A stretch of 64,000 nt of DNA. It comes from Longimycelium tulufanense (lineage in GTDB: Bacteria; Actinomycetota; Actinomycetes; Mycobacteriales; Pseudonocardiaceae). This document shows, piece after piece, positions 1 through 8,256 of the stretch. Position 1 is the stretch's first letter, and each line of letters opens with the position of its first letter. The stretch covers positions 1-64,000 of the forward strand of contig NZ_BMMK01000005.1 of assembly GCF_014645795.1 (NCBI RefSeq), given 5' to 3'. Both the position numbers and the translations under genes were made by a program. The notes beneath the pieces are model-generated. The model was not told the origin of the DNA and made no database searches. It saw nothing but the letters and a program-made list of their open reading frames with translations.

Positions 1-421
1 ATCGTCCACGAGTGGAGATCATCTACCCCACCTCAACGATCTACCAAGTGAGACACGCTCTTAGTCAAAACTTGAACCAGTCGCGCCACCAAATGAAACA
101 TGATGAAATTTCAACTTCAGGAACTGGATCATGTACTACCCATTCGTGGGGTCTCGCATTATTGATCAAGCGAAGAGGTCAGGAGGCAGTCAACCTGGGA
201 ACGTGCCCGGTCAGAGCACTTGATCGAGCACTCCGGCTGATCTCGCTCGACAGGGTGAGGTGCGGGATGGATCATGTCAGATCGGCATCAGGTTGGCCCT
301 AGCCTTGTCCGACACCGCAGCGTCGGTTTATCGCTTTTTCGGTGGCCTTCATTCCTAAAAGGAGGTCTCGCCTTCGCACGGCCAAATGAAGTTCCCACAA
401 CAGAAGCAACCAGGAGGAACC
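1..421. other. non-coding upstream region of the MmyB-type regulator gene
   Basis: No convincing gene is seen here. The first 150 bases are much richer in A+T than the rest of the window and contain the perfect palindrome TGAAATTTCA at 104-113. A very strong Shine-Dalgarno-like string (AAAAGGAGGT, 357-366) is followed by no usable start within 12 bases; the nearest ATG is at 386. This looks like a regulatory leader, but no promoter can be named with confidence. Confidence 0.4.
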
Positions 422-1261
422 GTGCTTCTCGTCGAAGAGATTCCCAGTCTGGAGACGACTGAAGATGCCCGTCGCCGGGAGTTGAACGCGCTGCTGCGCG
501 CCTGTCGTGCCCGCCTGCGGCGGGATCAGGTCGGGCTGCCGCTCAGCCTGTCACGGCGGGACACTGGGTTGCGGCAGGAAGACGTGGCGATCATGGCGGG
601 GTTGAGCACCCGCTGGTACGCCGCTTTCGAGCGTGGCGAACTGACCACGCCCAACAGCCAGATCCTGGAATCAATCTCGCGTGTTCTGCGGATGGACGAG
701 GCGGAACGTACGTGCCTCTACCTCCTGGCGTCCGGCCACGAACCCACACGACACGAAGCCCCCAGGGCCACGGTGGACGCCGGGCTCCGCGAGTTCGTCC
801 GCAGCCAGGTGCCCAAGCCCACCATGGTCACCGACCTCTCCTGGCAGCTCCTGTGCTGGAACTCCGCGGTCACCGAATGGTTCGCGAACTTCAGCGATCA
901 CAACGAGGAAGACCGCAACTTCGCGCTCTGGCTCTTCAGCGAAGATGCCGCCCAACGCTTCGTCGAGATCAACAGCGAACGCTGCGCACTGATCGGCCAG
1001 CTGCATACCGACTACGCACGCCATCCCGGCCACCCGGACCTCGAACGGGTCATCTCGCGTCTTCTTGCGATCAGCCACCAGGCGCGCGTGCTGTGGGACC
1101 AGTTTCACCTCGCCCCGTCCAACCGCTACTTCACGACGTGCCTCAGCCACCCCAGATACGGCCAGCGCGGTATGTTCGGGGTTACGGTCAAGCTGCGGTC
1201 CGGGTTGCGACTGCTCACCTTCACTCCGGCGCGAAGGCCCGCACGTCGCCAGTCGGCCTGA
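422..1261 (+). CDS. XRE-family transcriptional regulator, MmyB-like ligand-binding type
   Basis: 279-aa regulator. An N-terminal helix-turn-helix (about residues 30-95) holds the typical stretch QEDVAIMAGLSTRWYAAFERG. The remaining ~180 residues match the MmyB-like ligand-binding fold, with the landmark WNSAVTEWFANF near residue 145 and a C-terminal region of the form PRYGQRGMFG. In this family the C-terminal domain is thought to bind a fatty-acid-like ligand and modulate DNA binding; that is family knowledge. GTG at 422 is chosen because AGGAGG lies 4 bases upstream at 412-417. An in-frame ATG at 386 would add 12 residues but sits 19 bases from its nearest ribosome-binding site. The regulated gene is not evident; the nearest neighbour, doxX, is convergent. 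Confidence 0.85.
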   Translation: MLLVEEIPSLETTEDARRRELNALLRACRARLRRDQVGLPLSLSRRDTGLRQEDVAIMAGLSTRWYAAFERGELTTPNSQILESISRVLRMDEAERTCLYLLASGHEPTRHEAPRATVDAGLREFVRSQVPKPTMVTDLSWQLLCWNSAVTEWFANFSDHNEEDRNFALWLFSEDAAQRFVEINSERCALIGQLHTDYARHPGHPDLERVISRLLAISHQARVLWDQFHLAPSNRYFTTCLSHPRYGQRGMFGVTVKLRSGLRLLTFTPARRPARRQSA

Positions 1262-1679
1262 CGGTGGCCATGCCGTTGGCCAGCGGGCCCGAGGGGAAGC
1301 GGGCACGCGCTGGTCAAGTGGATGGGTCCGCCGAGTGCCCTTCCGCGCAACGCCCTCTCGTGCCGAGGCCGGAAAGTCGATGTGCCAGTCTCAATGTCCT
1401 CAGGTGATCGAAGGTAGCCCGGCAGCCGCGTCCAGCATCGCTCCTCCCAGCGGTACAGTGAACGATCCCGCGGGCAGCTGTACGTCGTGGGACATGCTGC
1501 TGCCGGGCAAGCACTCTTGCCCGCGCCGATACTTCAGTCGCTACAAGCGACCCAGCCGTCATCTGAGCTCCCCGCAGGACACAGCGTCGCTTGCCCCGGC
1601 CACGGCCGCGTTGCGGCGGCAGCGGGGGACGGACCTAGGAGCCGGTGTCCCACCGATTCCCAGTGTTGTAGGCGGTGGC
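1262..1679. other. intergenic region without recognisable gene
   Basis: 418 bases between two convergent genes. Reading frames exist on both strands but show no conserved motif and no ribosome-binding site. No clear terminator hairpin was found. Confidence 0.4.
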
Positions 1680-2093
1680 TCAGAAGGAGCCGAACAGTGG
1701 CCCGGTGATCGCCAGCCCAACCTTGTCGGTGCGGTAGAGCACGAAGATGAGGAGGGCGCCGCCGGCAAGCGCGATGTCTTTCATGAACTGGATCTGCTCG
1801 TTGGCACGTGCGCGGGGATCGGTCTCCCGCCAGAAGGCGTGCATGACGAGTGCGGTCGGGGCGAGGAACAGGAACAACATCAACGCCCCGAAATCGCCCC
1901 ACAGGCCGAGCAGGACCAGCAGCCCGCCCACCACCATCCACACCCCGCTGCCGAGCACGGCCAGCCGCGGTGCCGGGAGTTTCTTCGCCTGGGCGTAGCC
2001 GGCCATGTAGTCGGTGTTGGTGAAGTGGCCGTAGGCGGACCCGAAGAAGATCAGGACGAAGAGGATGCGTCCGACGAGTGCGACGAGATCCAT
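1680..2093 (-). CDS. DoxX family membrane protein
   Basis: 137-aa integral membrane protein with about four hydrophobic segments. It starts MDLVALVGRILFVLIFFGSA and ends with the segment ALAGGALLIFVLYR. The N-terminal R-x-L-F-x-x-F-x-x-x-G pattern and the central KxLPAPxLAVLGSGVWMVVGG block are typical of the DoxX/DUF417-like superfamily. Members are linked to terminal quinol oxidases or redox stress, but the substrate is unknown here. ATG at 2093 follows a good GGAGG site. The reading frame stays open to 2303, but that extension runs into transposon remnants and lacks family similarity. A decayed IS200/IS605 element abuts its ribosome-binding site, so its native promoter may have been displaced. 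Confidence 0.8.
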   Translation of the reverse strand: MDLVALVGRILFVLIFFGSAYGHFTNTDYMAGYAQAKKLPAPRLAVLGSGVWMVVGGLLVLLGLWGDFGALMLFLFLAPTALVMHAFWRETDPRARANEQIQFMKDIALAGGALLIFVLYRTDKVGLAITGPLFGSF

Positions 2094-2113
2094 CACAAAC
2101 CTCCAATGGGGAG

Positions 2114-2131
2114 CCCTGCCTTGGGGCAGGG
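2114..2131. repeat. GC hairpin typical of an IS200/IS605 end
   Basis: A perfect 7-bp stem (CCCTGCC / GGCAGGG) with a 4-nt loop, followed by GATGAATTC. This resembles the subterminal imperfect palindromes of IS200/IS605 elements and the 3' scaffold hairpin seen at TnpB ends. It lies upstream of the tnpA stub, so it is either the left end or a solo right end from an older copy. It is about 20 bases from the doxX start. Confidence 0.5.
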
Positions 2132-2261
2132 GGATGAATTCGGAGACCCGTTGGCCAGGGCCGGCGTCAGCCGGCGTGGCACCAAGCAGGTGAGTGGACG
2201 GGTCTCCCGGGAATCGGATCGACACAAGGAACTCGTAGAAGGATCGTGTGATGGCGCGAGC

Positions 2262-2348
2262 GTCCGCCGGTTCTCCAGTGGCGTGTACGACTTGGGCTTG
2301 CATGTGGTCGCCACCCAGTGGTGCCGCACCCTGAAGGCGGGTGGGTGA
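2262..2348 (+). pseudogene. tnpA (IS200/IS605 Y1 transposase) N-terminal remnant
   Basis: The frame reads VRRFSSGVYDLGLHVV and then loses similarity before a stop at 2346-2348. RRFSSGVYDLGxHVVWCPKYRR is the N-terminal signature of actinobacterial IS200-type TnpA. The HUH motif and catalytic tyrosine, which should follow, are absent, so about 100 residues have been deleted. The stub sits directly before the tnpB pseudogene, in the usual tnpA-tnpB order. Confidence 0.65.
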
Positions 2349-2350
2349 GG

Positions 2351-3578
2351 ATGCGCCAGTCCTTCAAGTTTTTGTTGCGCCCCACAGCTAAGCAGTATGT
2401 TGCCCTGGTGACGTGTCTCGAGGATCACCGGTAGCTTTACAACGCCGCGCTGACTGAGCAGGGGGATGGCTACCGTATGGCGGGCGTGTCGATCCAGTAT
2501 GTCGAGCAGTCCGCTCAACTCCGCGACATCGGCCGTGCCGACCCAGAGGGGCAGGGGCGGTGCTCGTTCTCCTCCCAGCAGGCCACCCTGCGCCGGTTGA
2601 ACAAGGCATTCGCTGCGTTCTTCCGCCGCATCAAAAACGGCCAGCAACCCGGTTATCCGCGGTTCAAGGGAGTTGGCTGGTTCGACACCGTGGAGTGATC
2701 TCAGGGCGGGGACGGCTGTCGCTCGGACTCGCAGCCCCACACCCCCCGCCACCCGTCTCCATCTCCAGGGTATCGGGCATGTACGGGCACACGAGCACCG
2801 GGCCATCCTGGGTCGTGTGAGGACGGTCAGCGTCAAGTGTGAGGGCTCGCGCTGGTTCGTAGTGCTCTCCTGCGACGACGTGCCGGTCGAACCGTTGCCC
2901 GCGACGGGCCGCGTGGTGGCGCTCGACATGGGTATCACCCATTTCGCCACCACCCACACCGGAGAGCACATCCCCAACCCAAGGTGTCCTGAAGCGGTTG
3001 GCCGAGGCGTTGGAGCAGGTGCAACATGCCTTGTCTACGTTCCCACAACGACACCGCACCAAGCGCTCCCGTCAGCATCGGGCTGCCGCCGCAAAGTCGC
3101 CCGCCTACACGCCAAGATTTGCCGACCACGCCTCGACCACGCGCACAAGACTGCGCTCCACGTGGTGCGCGCAGCTGATGTCATCGCTCACGAACGGATG
3201 AATATCACCGGCATGGTGCGCAAACCGCAAGCCAAACCTGATCCCGACCAGCCGGGTGTGTTTCTCCCCAACGGAGCAGCGGCGAAGACCGGGCTGAACC
3301 GCAGCACCCTCGACACGGGTTGGGGGGTGTTCCTCAGGCTCCTTGCGCACAAGGCTGAAAGTGCCGGTCGACGAGTGATAGCTGTGGGCCTCCGCAACAG
3401 TTCCCCCACCTGCCCATGCTGTGGGCATTGCGCGGAGAGCAACCGCGACCGGGAACACTTCTGCTGCACCGCCTGTGGGTACCTCGACCATGCTCCCAGG
3501 ATCGACGATGGCGCCGTCCGGGGCATGCCGAGAGCGGGCCCCGGTCGCCACAGTTTGGTGACGATGGGTGATCATTGA
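2351..3578 (+). pseudogene. tnpB (IS1341/IS605-type RNA-guided nuclease) pseudogene
   Basis: Conserved TnpB blocks can be read in order across several frames. These are the start MRQSFKFLLRPTAKQYVAL; LYNAAL; AFFRRIKNGQQPGYPRFKG; VVALDMGITHF (RuvC-I Asp); IAHERMNITGMVRKP (RuvC-II Glu); FLPNGAAAKTGLNRS; and the zinc finger CPCCGHC...CCTACGY. Two in-frame stops replace what are normally Trp codons: TAG at 2432-2434 (CR-W-LYN) and TGA at 2696-2698 (VE-W). Frameshifts lie near 2700-2745, 2985 and 3098. The third RuvC block, normally HADxNAA, reads HAPRIDDGA and has lost its Asp context. No right-end hairpin remains, and the next gene ends 6 bases downstream. It cannot make a functional nuclease. 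Confidence 0.9.
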
Positions 3579-3583
3579 GGTGG

Positions 3584-4414
3584 CTACGCCGGCTCCTCAT
3601 CGCCCGACTCGGGCAACGGCAACGGAACAACCAGGCAGGGTCCGCCGAAGAACAGGCCGGCGTCGACGTCCACGACGCGGCCGTCGGCGTAGACGTAGGG
3701 GCCCTCGACCTCCCAGGGGTCGATGCCGCGGATCACCGGGATGGGGCTGTGCCCGTGCACGATCCGTCGCCCGCCCAGCGTCCGGAGCACCACCTCGGCC
3801 GCCTTGGGCCCGAGGGTGGGGTCCAGGAACTCGCCGCGCCGGAACAGCAGCCGCATACAGTCGGTCCACTCCTCCGGTCGCGGCTCAGCAATCACCCGGG
3901 CCACGGTCCGGTTGACCTCGGTCACGGAGGAGCCCAGCTCGAGGTAGGCGGTGGTGTCGGAGTGCACCAGCAGGTGGTCGGCCACCACCGCCGCGGCGGG
4001 CAGGCCGGACAGCCATGCGACGTGCTCGTCGCGCAGCCGGGTGAGGTCCTCGGTCCGGCCGCCGTTGAGCTGCCACAGCTCCCGGTAGGTGCGGGGGTTG
4101 GGGGACACCGGCTCGTCCGGGAAGTGGTGCGCGCCGAGCAACAGCAGCTCGTGGTTGCCGAGCACCGCGCCGACGTGGCCGCCGGCTTCGTCGGCCTGCC
4201 GGGCCAGGCGCATGACGAGATCGATGACGCCGATGCCATCCGGGCCCCGGTCGGTGAAGTCCCCGAGGAACCACAGCCCGGCGTCCGCGCCGGCCCAGTC
4301 GCCGGCGGCGTCCACCAACCCGGCGGTGGTCAGCGCGGCGACCAGCGGTTCGAGGTGGCCGTGGACGTCGCCGACCACGTGCAGTGACGTGGCTCTGGCC
4401 TGGTCAGGGGACAC
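3584..4414 (-). CDS. PPP-family metallophosphoesterase
   Basis: 276-aa calcineurin-like phosphoesterase, probably a cytosolic Ser/Thr-type protein phosphatase or a bis-nucleoside tetraphosphatase. The three PPP signatures are intact: GDVHGH at 15-20, GDFTDRG at 51-57 and GNHE at 86-89. Later His ligands appear in LLVHSDTT and IVHGHSPI. These residues bind the two-metal centre in the family. The substrate cannot be read from sequence. It stands alone, transcribed leftward into the dead transposon, with the M23 peptidase gene upstream on the same strand behind a strong terminator. Confidence 0.85.
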   Translation of the reverse strand: MSPDQARATSLHVVGDVHGHLEPLVAALTTAGLVDAAGDWAGADAGLWFLGDFTDRGPDGIGVIDLVMRLARQADEAGGHVGAVLGNHELLLLGAHHFPDEPVSPNPRTYRELWQLNGGRTEDLTRLRDEHVAWLSGLPAAAVVADHLLVHSDTTAYLELGSSVTEVNRTVARVIAEPRPEEWTDCMRLLFRRGEFLDPTLGPKAAEVVLRTLGGRRIVHGHSPIPVIRGIDPWEVEGPYVYADGRVVDVDAGLFFGGPCLVVPLPLPESGDEEPA

Positions 4415-4473
4415 AGTTCCGAGCGTAGCCCGCGGTCACGCGTTCATTCGTTCGGGCGATAGGCGGGACCACG

Positions 4474-4515
4474 CGGATGGGCCCTTGCCGTCACGTGACG
4501 ACAAGGGCCCATCCG
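4474..4515. terminator. near-perfect 42-nt palindrome, terminator of the M23 gene
   Basis: Perfect 14-bp arms (CGGATGGGCCCTTG, 4474-4487, and its complement, 4502-4515) flank a centre that is itself the palindrome CGTCACGTGACG (4489-4500). Only the pair 4488/4501 is mismatched. It lies 26 bases past the stop of the M23 gene and 60 bases upstream of the phosphoesterase start, so it should insulate the two. Confidence 0.75.
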
Positions 4516-4540
4516 GTGGCGTGTGGGCGCCGGCGGTCGG

Positions 4541-5416
4541 TCAGACCTGGATGCCACGCTCGGCGAGCCAGGGGCGCGGGTCGATCTTCTGGCTACCGTT
4601 CAGCCACACCTCGAAGTGCAGGTGTGGACCGGTGGACTGGCCGCGGTTGCCCATGGTCGCGATCTGCTGGCCGGCGGTGACGCGCTGGCCGGCCTGCACC
4701 AGCGATTCGTTGATGTGTCCGTAGACGGTGACCGTGCCGTCGTTGTGGCGGATGCGGACCCACAGGCCGAAGCCGCTGGCGGGGCCGGACTCCACCACGA
4801 CGCCGTCGGCCACCGAGCGGATCGGGGTGCCGATGGCGTTGGCGATGTCCACACCCTGGTGACTGGTGCCCCAGCGGGCGCCGAACCCGGAGGTGAAGAC
4901 GCCCTCGGCGGGCTTGACGAACTGGGCGCGCAGCGCGGCGACCCGCTCGCGTTCGGCGGCCTCCCGGGCGTCGCGTTCGGCAGCCTCGCGGGCGGCCTGC
5001 TCGGCCGCGGCGCGGGCCGCGGCGGCCTGGTCGGAGGCGGCCTTGGCGGCCTGTTCGAGCTGCTGCTGGGCGGCCCGGCCCAGCTTCGCGGCCGCGCCGG
5101 CCGGCTCGGCGATGTCGGCCACCGGGAGGGTCTCGGGATGCCCGCTCCGGGGCTGGATGCCGGTGCTGGTCATCGCCAGGTCGGTGGTCTTGCCCAGCGG
5201 GGAGATCTCGTTCGCGGCGGACTTGACCGTCTCCAGGTTCGCCGCGCCCGTGACGAAGGTGCCGGCGGCCAGGGCCGCGGTGATGACCCGGGTACGGATG
5301 ACGGTGGGGGACGGTGCTCGGTGGCGCGCGCCTCTGGCATTCGGGGTGATGCTGCTCAGCGCCTGCTGAAGTGCCGGAGAGGGTTGCTCACCACCGCTCG
5401 CACGGTGTCGAGCCAC
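4541..5416 (-). CDS. exported M23 (LytM) peptidoglycan endopeptidase
   Basis: 291-aa cell-wall peptidase. A basic N-terminus leads into a hydrophobic segment at about 45-58 (VITAALAAGTFVTGAA), acting as signal or anchor. An Ala/Glu-rich coiled coil follows at about 105-165. The C-terminal LytM domain (170-285) has the zinc ligands H186 and D190 (HQGVDIA) and the catalytic pair in YGH (H234) and PHLHF (H265, H267). The active-site set is complete, so it should cleave peptide crosslinks, typical of growth or division enzymes with a coiled-coil regulator region. GTG at 5416 has AAAGG about 9 bases upstream. The 5' leader can fold into nested helices (5444-5524), which may control expression. Confidence 0.88.
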   Translation of the reverse strand: MARHRASGGEQPSPALQQALSSITPNARGARHRAPSPTVIRTRVITAALAAGTFVTGAANLETVKSAANEISPLGKTTDLAMTSTGIQPRSGHPETLPVADIAEPAGAAAKLGRAAQQQLEQAAKAASDQAAAARAAAEQAAREAAERDAREAAERERVAALRAQFVKPAEGVFTSGFGARWGTSHQGVDIANAIGTPIRSVADGVVVESGPASGFGLWVRIRHNDGTVTVYGHINESLVQAGQRVTAGQQIATMGNRGQSTGPHLHFEVWLNGSQKIDPRPWLAERGIQV

Positions 5417-5443
5417 TGCTCAGACCTTTCAATTGTTCGGGGA

Positions 5444-5524
5444 GTTCGGTCTGGGACACCCGTCGGGGTCGGGCTGGTATGGACCCGGGGGATGATCGAT
5501 ACCGTGTCCCACTGTTAACCGAAC
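5444..5524 (-). promoter_or_regulatory. structured leader RNA upstream of the M23 peptidase
   Basis: Three perfect nested complementary segments occur between the M23 start and the M20 gene: 5444-5450 with 5518-5524 (7 bp), 5453-5459 with 5504-5510 (7 bp), and 5476-5480 with 5499-5503 (5 bp). The last two stack without a gap on one side. The element ends 28 bases before the GTG, close to the ribosome-binding site. The remaining spacer, to 5756, is A+T-richer around 5590-5640 and probably holds promoters for the two divergent genes. I could not match this to a known riboswitch class; the c-di-AMP (ydaO) consensus was considered but not seen. Confidence 0.4.
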
Positions 5525-5756
5525 CGTGACTTTCGTCGAGCGACGCTAACGATGGGTCACCGGAAGGGGCAAGTTGGAGTGACCTTCGTCGCCTTTTGGT
5601 ATAAGAATCGCGTAAAATTGTCACTCGTTGCGACCGAGTCGTTCGGGTTCAGCGAACACTTTCGGCCAACTTCTTTCCCACCCACCCACAAGCCCGCCGC
5701 CATCGGCCACGATCGGAACCTGTCGGGTGTTCGGCTAGTGAGGGGACGCGAGGTCG

Positions 5757-7268
5757 ATGGGTGCGCATCTCAGCCGACGTGGGTTCCTCCGCACAACCGG
5801 GGTCACCGCCGGTCTCGCGCTGCCCATGGCCACTCCCCCGGCAGCTACCGCGGCGCCGTCGCCACCCGCGCCCGAGCACGACGTGCACGACATCGACGTG
5901 GTGTCGCTGGCCCGCACCATGATCCGGTTCGACACGTCCCACAACGGTGAGGGCGGGGTGACGTTGCCGCACGCGCGCGCCCTACGCGCCATCTGGGAGG
6001 CCCACGGCGTCAACACGCGCATCGTGCCCACGCCCAAGCCCGACAACGTGCACCTCGTCGCGCGCATCCAGGGCACGGGTGCACGCCCGCCCCTGTTGTT
6101 GCTCTGCCACTCCGACGTCGTGACGGTGGAGCGGGAGGACTGGCAGCGGGACCCGTTCGGCGGTGAGGTGGTCGACGGCGAGCTGTGGGGACGCGGTGCG
6201 GTTGACATGAAGGGCGCGAACGCCGCCTATATGAGTGCGTTATTGCGCCTGGTCCGAGAGGGTGCCCGGTTCGACCGGGACGTGATCTTCCTGTCCGACT
6301 GCGACGAGGAGGGTGGACCGCACAGCACCTATTGGTTGCTGCAGCAGGAGCCGGAGCTGTTACGGGTGGGTGCGGTACTCACCGAGGGCGGATGGCAGCT
6401 GGCGCAGCGGGACGGCCGGACCCCGATGATGCTGTCCGTCACCACCCAGGACCGGGTGTTCGGCCTGGTCCGGCTGACCGCACGAGGCACGGCCACACAC
6501 TCGTCCAAGCCCATTCCCGACTCCGCGATCGTCCGGCTCAACCGGGCCGTGGCCCGCTTGGCCGACCACCAGCCGGACGTCGTGCTCACCGACATCAACC
6601 GCCGGTACTTCGAGGCCTTGGCCGAGGCCACCACCGACGAAAGCTTCGCCCACGGGATCCGGCTGCTGCTGCACGCCCGGAACCCACGGCAGGTCGAGCG
6701 CGCCGCGCGCCTCGTCGTCGACAGGAGCCCCTACCCCTGGCTGCACAACGCGCTGCTCCGCGCGACCGTCGCCTACGTCGTCCAGGAGGGCGGGTACCGG
6801 TCCAACGTCATCCCCTCCCGGGCCTCAGTACAGCTCCAGATTCGCTTCACCCCGCAGGGCCAGCGCCCGGCCGCGGTGATCGACGGGATTCGCACCGCCA
6901 TCGCCGACGGGGGAATCGAGCTCACCCTGGTGGGCCAGCCCGGGCAGACCCAGGACGAGATCCTGGCCGGTTGGAACGAACGTTGGGCGTCCCAGCCGTC
7001 CACCACCGACACCGACGTCTTCCGCGCCTGGCGGGCCGCTGCGGGTGAGGTCCTGCCCCGTGTTCCCGCCGTTCCCGCGATGTTCGAGGCGGGCACCAGC
7101 GGCGGTCCCTGGCGGAAGCAGGGCGTTCCGGTGTACGGCATCTACCCGTACGTTGTCGACAACGCCGCCATGGTTTCGATGCACGGCACCAACGAACGGG
7201 TCCGTGTTGACGCCCTCCGCCAGGGCATGGAGCTGCTCTACCGATTGTTCCGTCGCTTCACCGTCTAA
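5757..7268 (+). CDS. Tat-exported M20/M25/M40 family metallopeptidase
   Basis: 503-aa secreted dizinc hydrolase. The N-terminus carries a twin-arginine signal (LSRRGFLRTTG, then ALPMATPPAATAAPS), with cleavage likely near residue 33. The M20 metal and catalytic residues are present: H118-x-D120 in LLCHSDVV, D150 in GAVDMKG, the Glu pair E184-E185 in CDEEGG, and a late His in MVSMHGTNE. The insert domain between about 220 and 370 is the usual dimerisation lid. Homologues hydrolyse peptides or acyl-amino acids; the substrate is unknown. ATG at 5757 follows GAGG. It is monocistronic and diverges from the M23 peptidase, so both neighbours act outside the membrane. Confidence 0.85.
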   Translation: MGAHLSRRGFLRTTGVTAGLALPMATPPAATAAPSPPAPEHDVHDIDVVSLARTMIRFDTSHNGEGGVTLPHARALRAIWEAHGVNTRIVPTPKPDNVHLVARIQGTGARPPLLLLCHSDVVTVEREDWQRDPFGGEVVDGELWGRGAVDMKGANAAYMSALLRLVREGARFDRDVIFLSDCDEEGGPHSTYWLLQQEPELLRVGAVLTEGGWQLAQRDGRTPMMLSVTTQDRVFGLVRLTARGTATHSSKPIPDSAIVRLNRAVARLADHQPDVVLTDINRRYFEALAEATTDESFAHGIRLLLHARNPRQVERAARLVVDRSPYPWLHNALLRATVAYVVQEGGYRSNVIPSRASVQLQIRFTPQGQRPAAVIDGIRTAIADGGIELTLVGQPGQTQDEILAGWNERWASQPSTTDTDVFRAWRAAAGEVLPRVPAVPAMFEAGTSGGPWRKQGVPVYGIYPYVVDNAAMVSMHGTNERVRVDALRQGMELLYRLFRRFTV

Positions 7269-7477
7269 CCACCGAGGAACGATGCTTCCGATCATGAGCT
7301 TGTAGATCTCGTACTCGGACAACCGCGCCGGATCGAGCAGCAACCTGGCCCCTCGTCTCGGGCGAACGTGCGGCACCGGCCGCTCATGGCACCGGAACGA
7401 CGGTCGCCCGCCCGCTCGGCGTGACAACGTCGGGCCGAAAGCGAGGGGCGTCACGGCCGCGGGGACGCCAGTGGTGC

Positions 7478-8230
7478 TCAGCCGAGGAAGCCACGCAGCA
7501 GCGAGGCCGTGCCGGCGAGGTGTTCGGCCATGGCTTCCCGGGCGGCGCTGGGGTTGCCGGCCAAAATCGCGGCCACGACCTGCTCGTGCTGCTCGCGGGA
7601 GTGCTCGATGTTGCGTTCCAACAGGGGAATCGCGTCCAGGAGCTCGTTGAGCCGCATGCGCACGTCGGCCACGGCCGACACCAGTGCGCTGGACCCGGTC
7701 ACTTCGGCGATCGCCAGGTGCAGGCGGGAGTCGCGGCGCCGGAAGTCGGCGAGGTCGGCCCGGCCCGCCTCGGCCAGCTTGGCGGTCAGGTGCTCCCGCT
7801 CGGCCGCGGTGAGCTCGCGGGCGGCGGCGGCCTCAGCTGCGCCGGTCTCCAGGACGTGGCGGAACGTGAAGACGTCGGCGAGGCGGGCCGCGTCCCACCG
7901 CCGGGCCACGCCCCGCACGTCGTGGCGGATGGCGGTGGGCGGTTCGTCGACCACGAAGGTGCCGCCGTAGCGGCCGCGGCGGGACTGGACGAACCCGGCC
8001 TGCTGCAACGCGCGGATCGCCTCCCGCAGCGTCACCCGGCTGACGTTGAGCCGTGCCGCCAGTTCCCGCTCGGCCGGCAGCTTCTCCCCCGGCCCCACCA
8101 CGCCGAGCCGGATCGCCTGCAGCAGCCGCTCGACGGTCTCCTCGAAGGCGTTACCGGTGCGCAGTGGCCGGAACATCGGATGTTCGGCGCCGGCGGGCAC
8201 CGACCCGGCACTGGCCTCCCGCTCCCGCAC
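7478..8230 (-). CDS. FadR/GntR-family transcriptional regulator (FCD domain)
   Basis: 250-aa regulator. A winged helix-turn-helix at about residues 25-95 (PAERELAARLNVSRVTLREA) is followed by an all-helical FCD effector domain with the expected Asp/His ligand pattern (TFRHVLE, DSRLHLAI, EQHEQVVAAI). GTG at 8230 has GGGGAGG just upstream. A 16-bp palindrome at 8257-8272 lies in its own promoter region, suggesting autoregulation. Its effector is unknown. FadR-type regulators often control catabolic genes, and the gcvT-gcvH-glyA operon and the glutamylation cluster lie upstream, but no copy of its palindrome was noticed in front of those genes. Confidence 0.85.
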   Translation of the reverse strand: MREREASAGSVPAGAEHPMFRPLRTGNAFEETVERLLQAIRLGVVGPGEKLPAERELAARLNVSRVTLREAIRALQQAGFVQSRRGRYGGTFVVDEPPTAIRHDVRGVARRWDAARLADVFTFRHVLETGAAEAAAARELTAAEREHLTAKLAEAGRADLADFRRRDSRLHLAIAEVTGSSALVSAVADVRMRLNELLDAIPLLERNIEHSREQHEQVVAAILAGNPSAAREAMAEHLAGTASLLRGFLG

Positions 8231-8256
8231 CGCCCGCCTCCCCGAACCGCCAATGG

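Noticed and set aside
1065-2348. A 427-codon open frame on the plus strand
   Set aside because: It overlaps the MmyB-type gene and antisense doxX, has no ribosome-binding site or domain, and only its last 30 codons are meaningful (the tnpA stub).
2351-3578. An active TnpB with guide RNA
   Set aside because: Two in-frame stops, at least three frameshifts, a degraded third RuvC motif and no right-end scaffold.
5417-5560. c-di-AMP (ydaO) riboswitch before the M23 gene
   Set aside because: The leader is foldable, but the conserved ydaO core segments are not recognisable.
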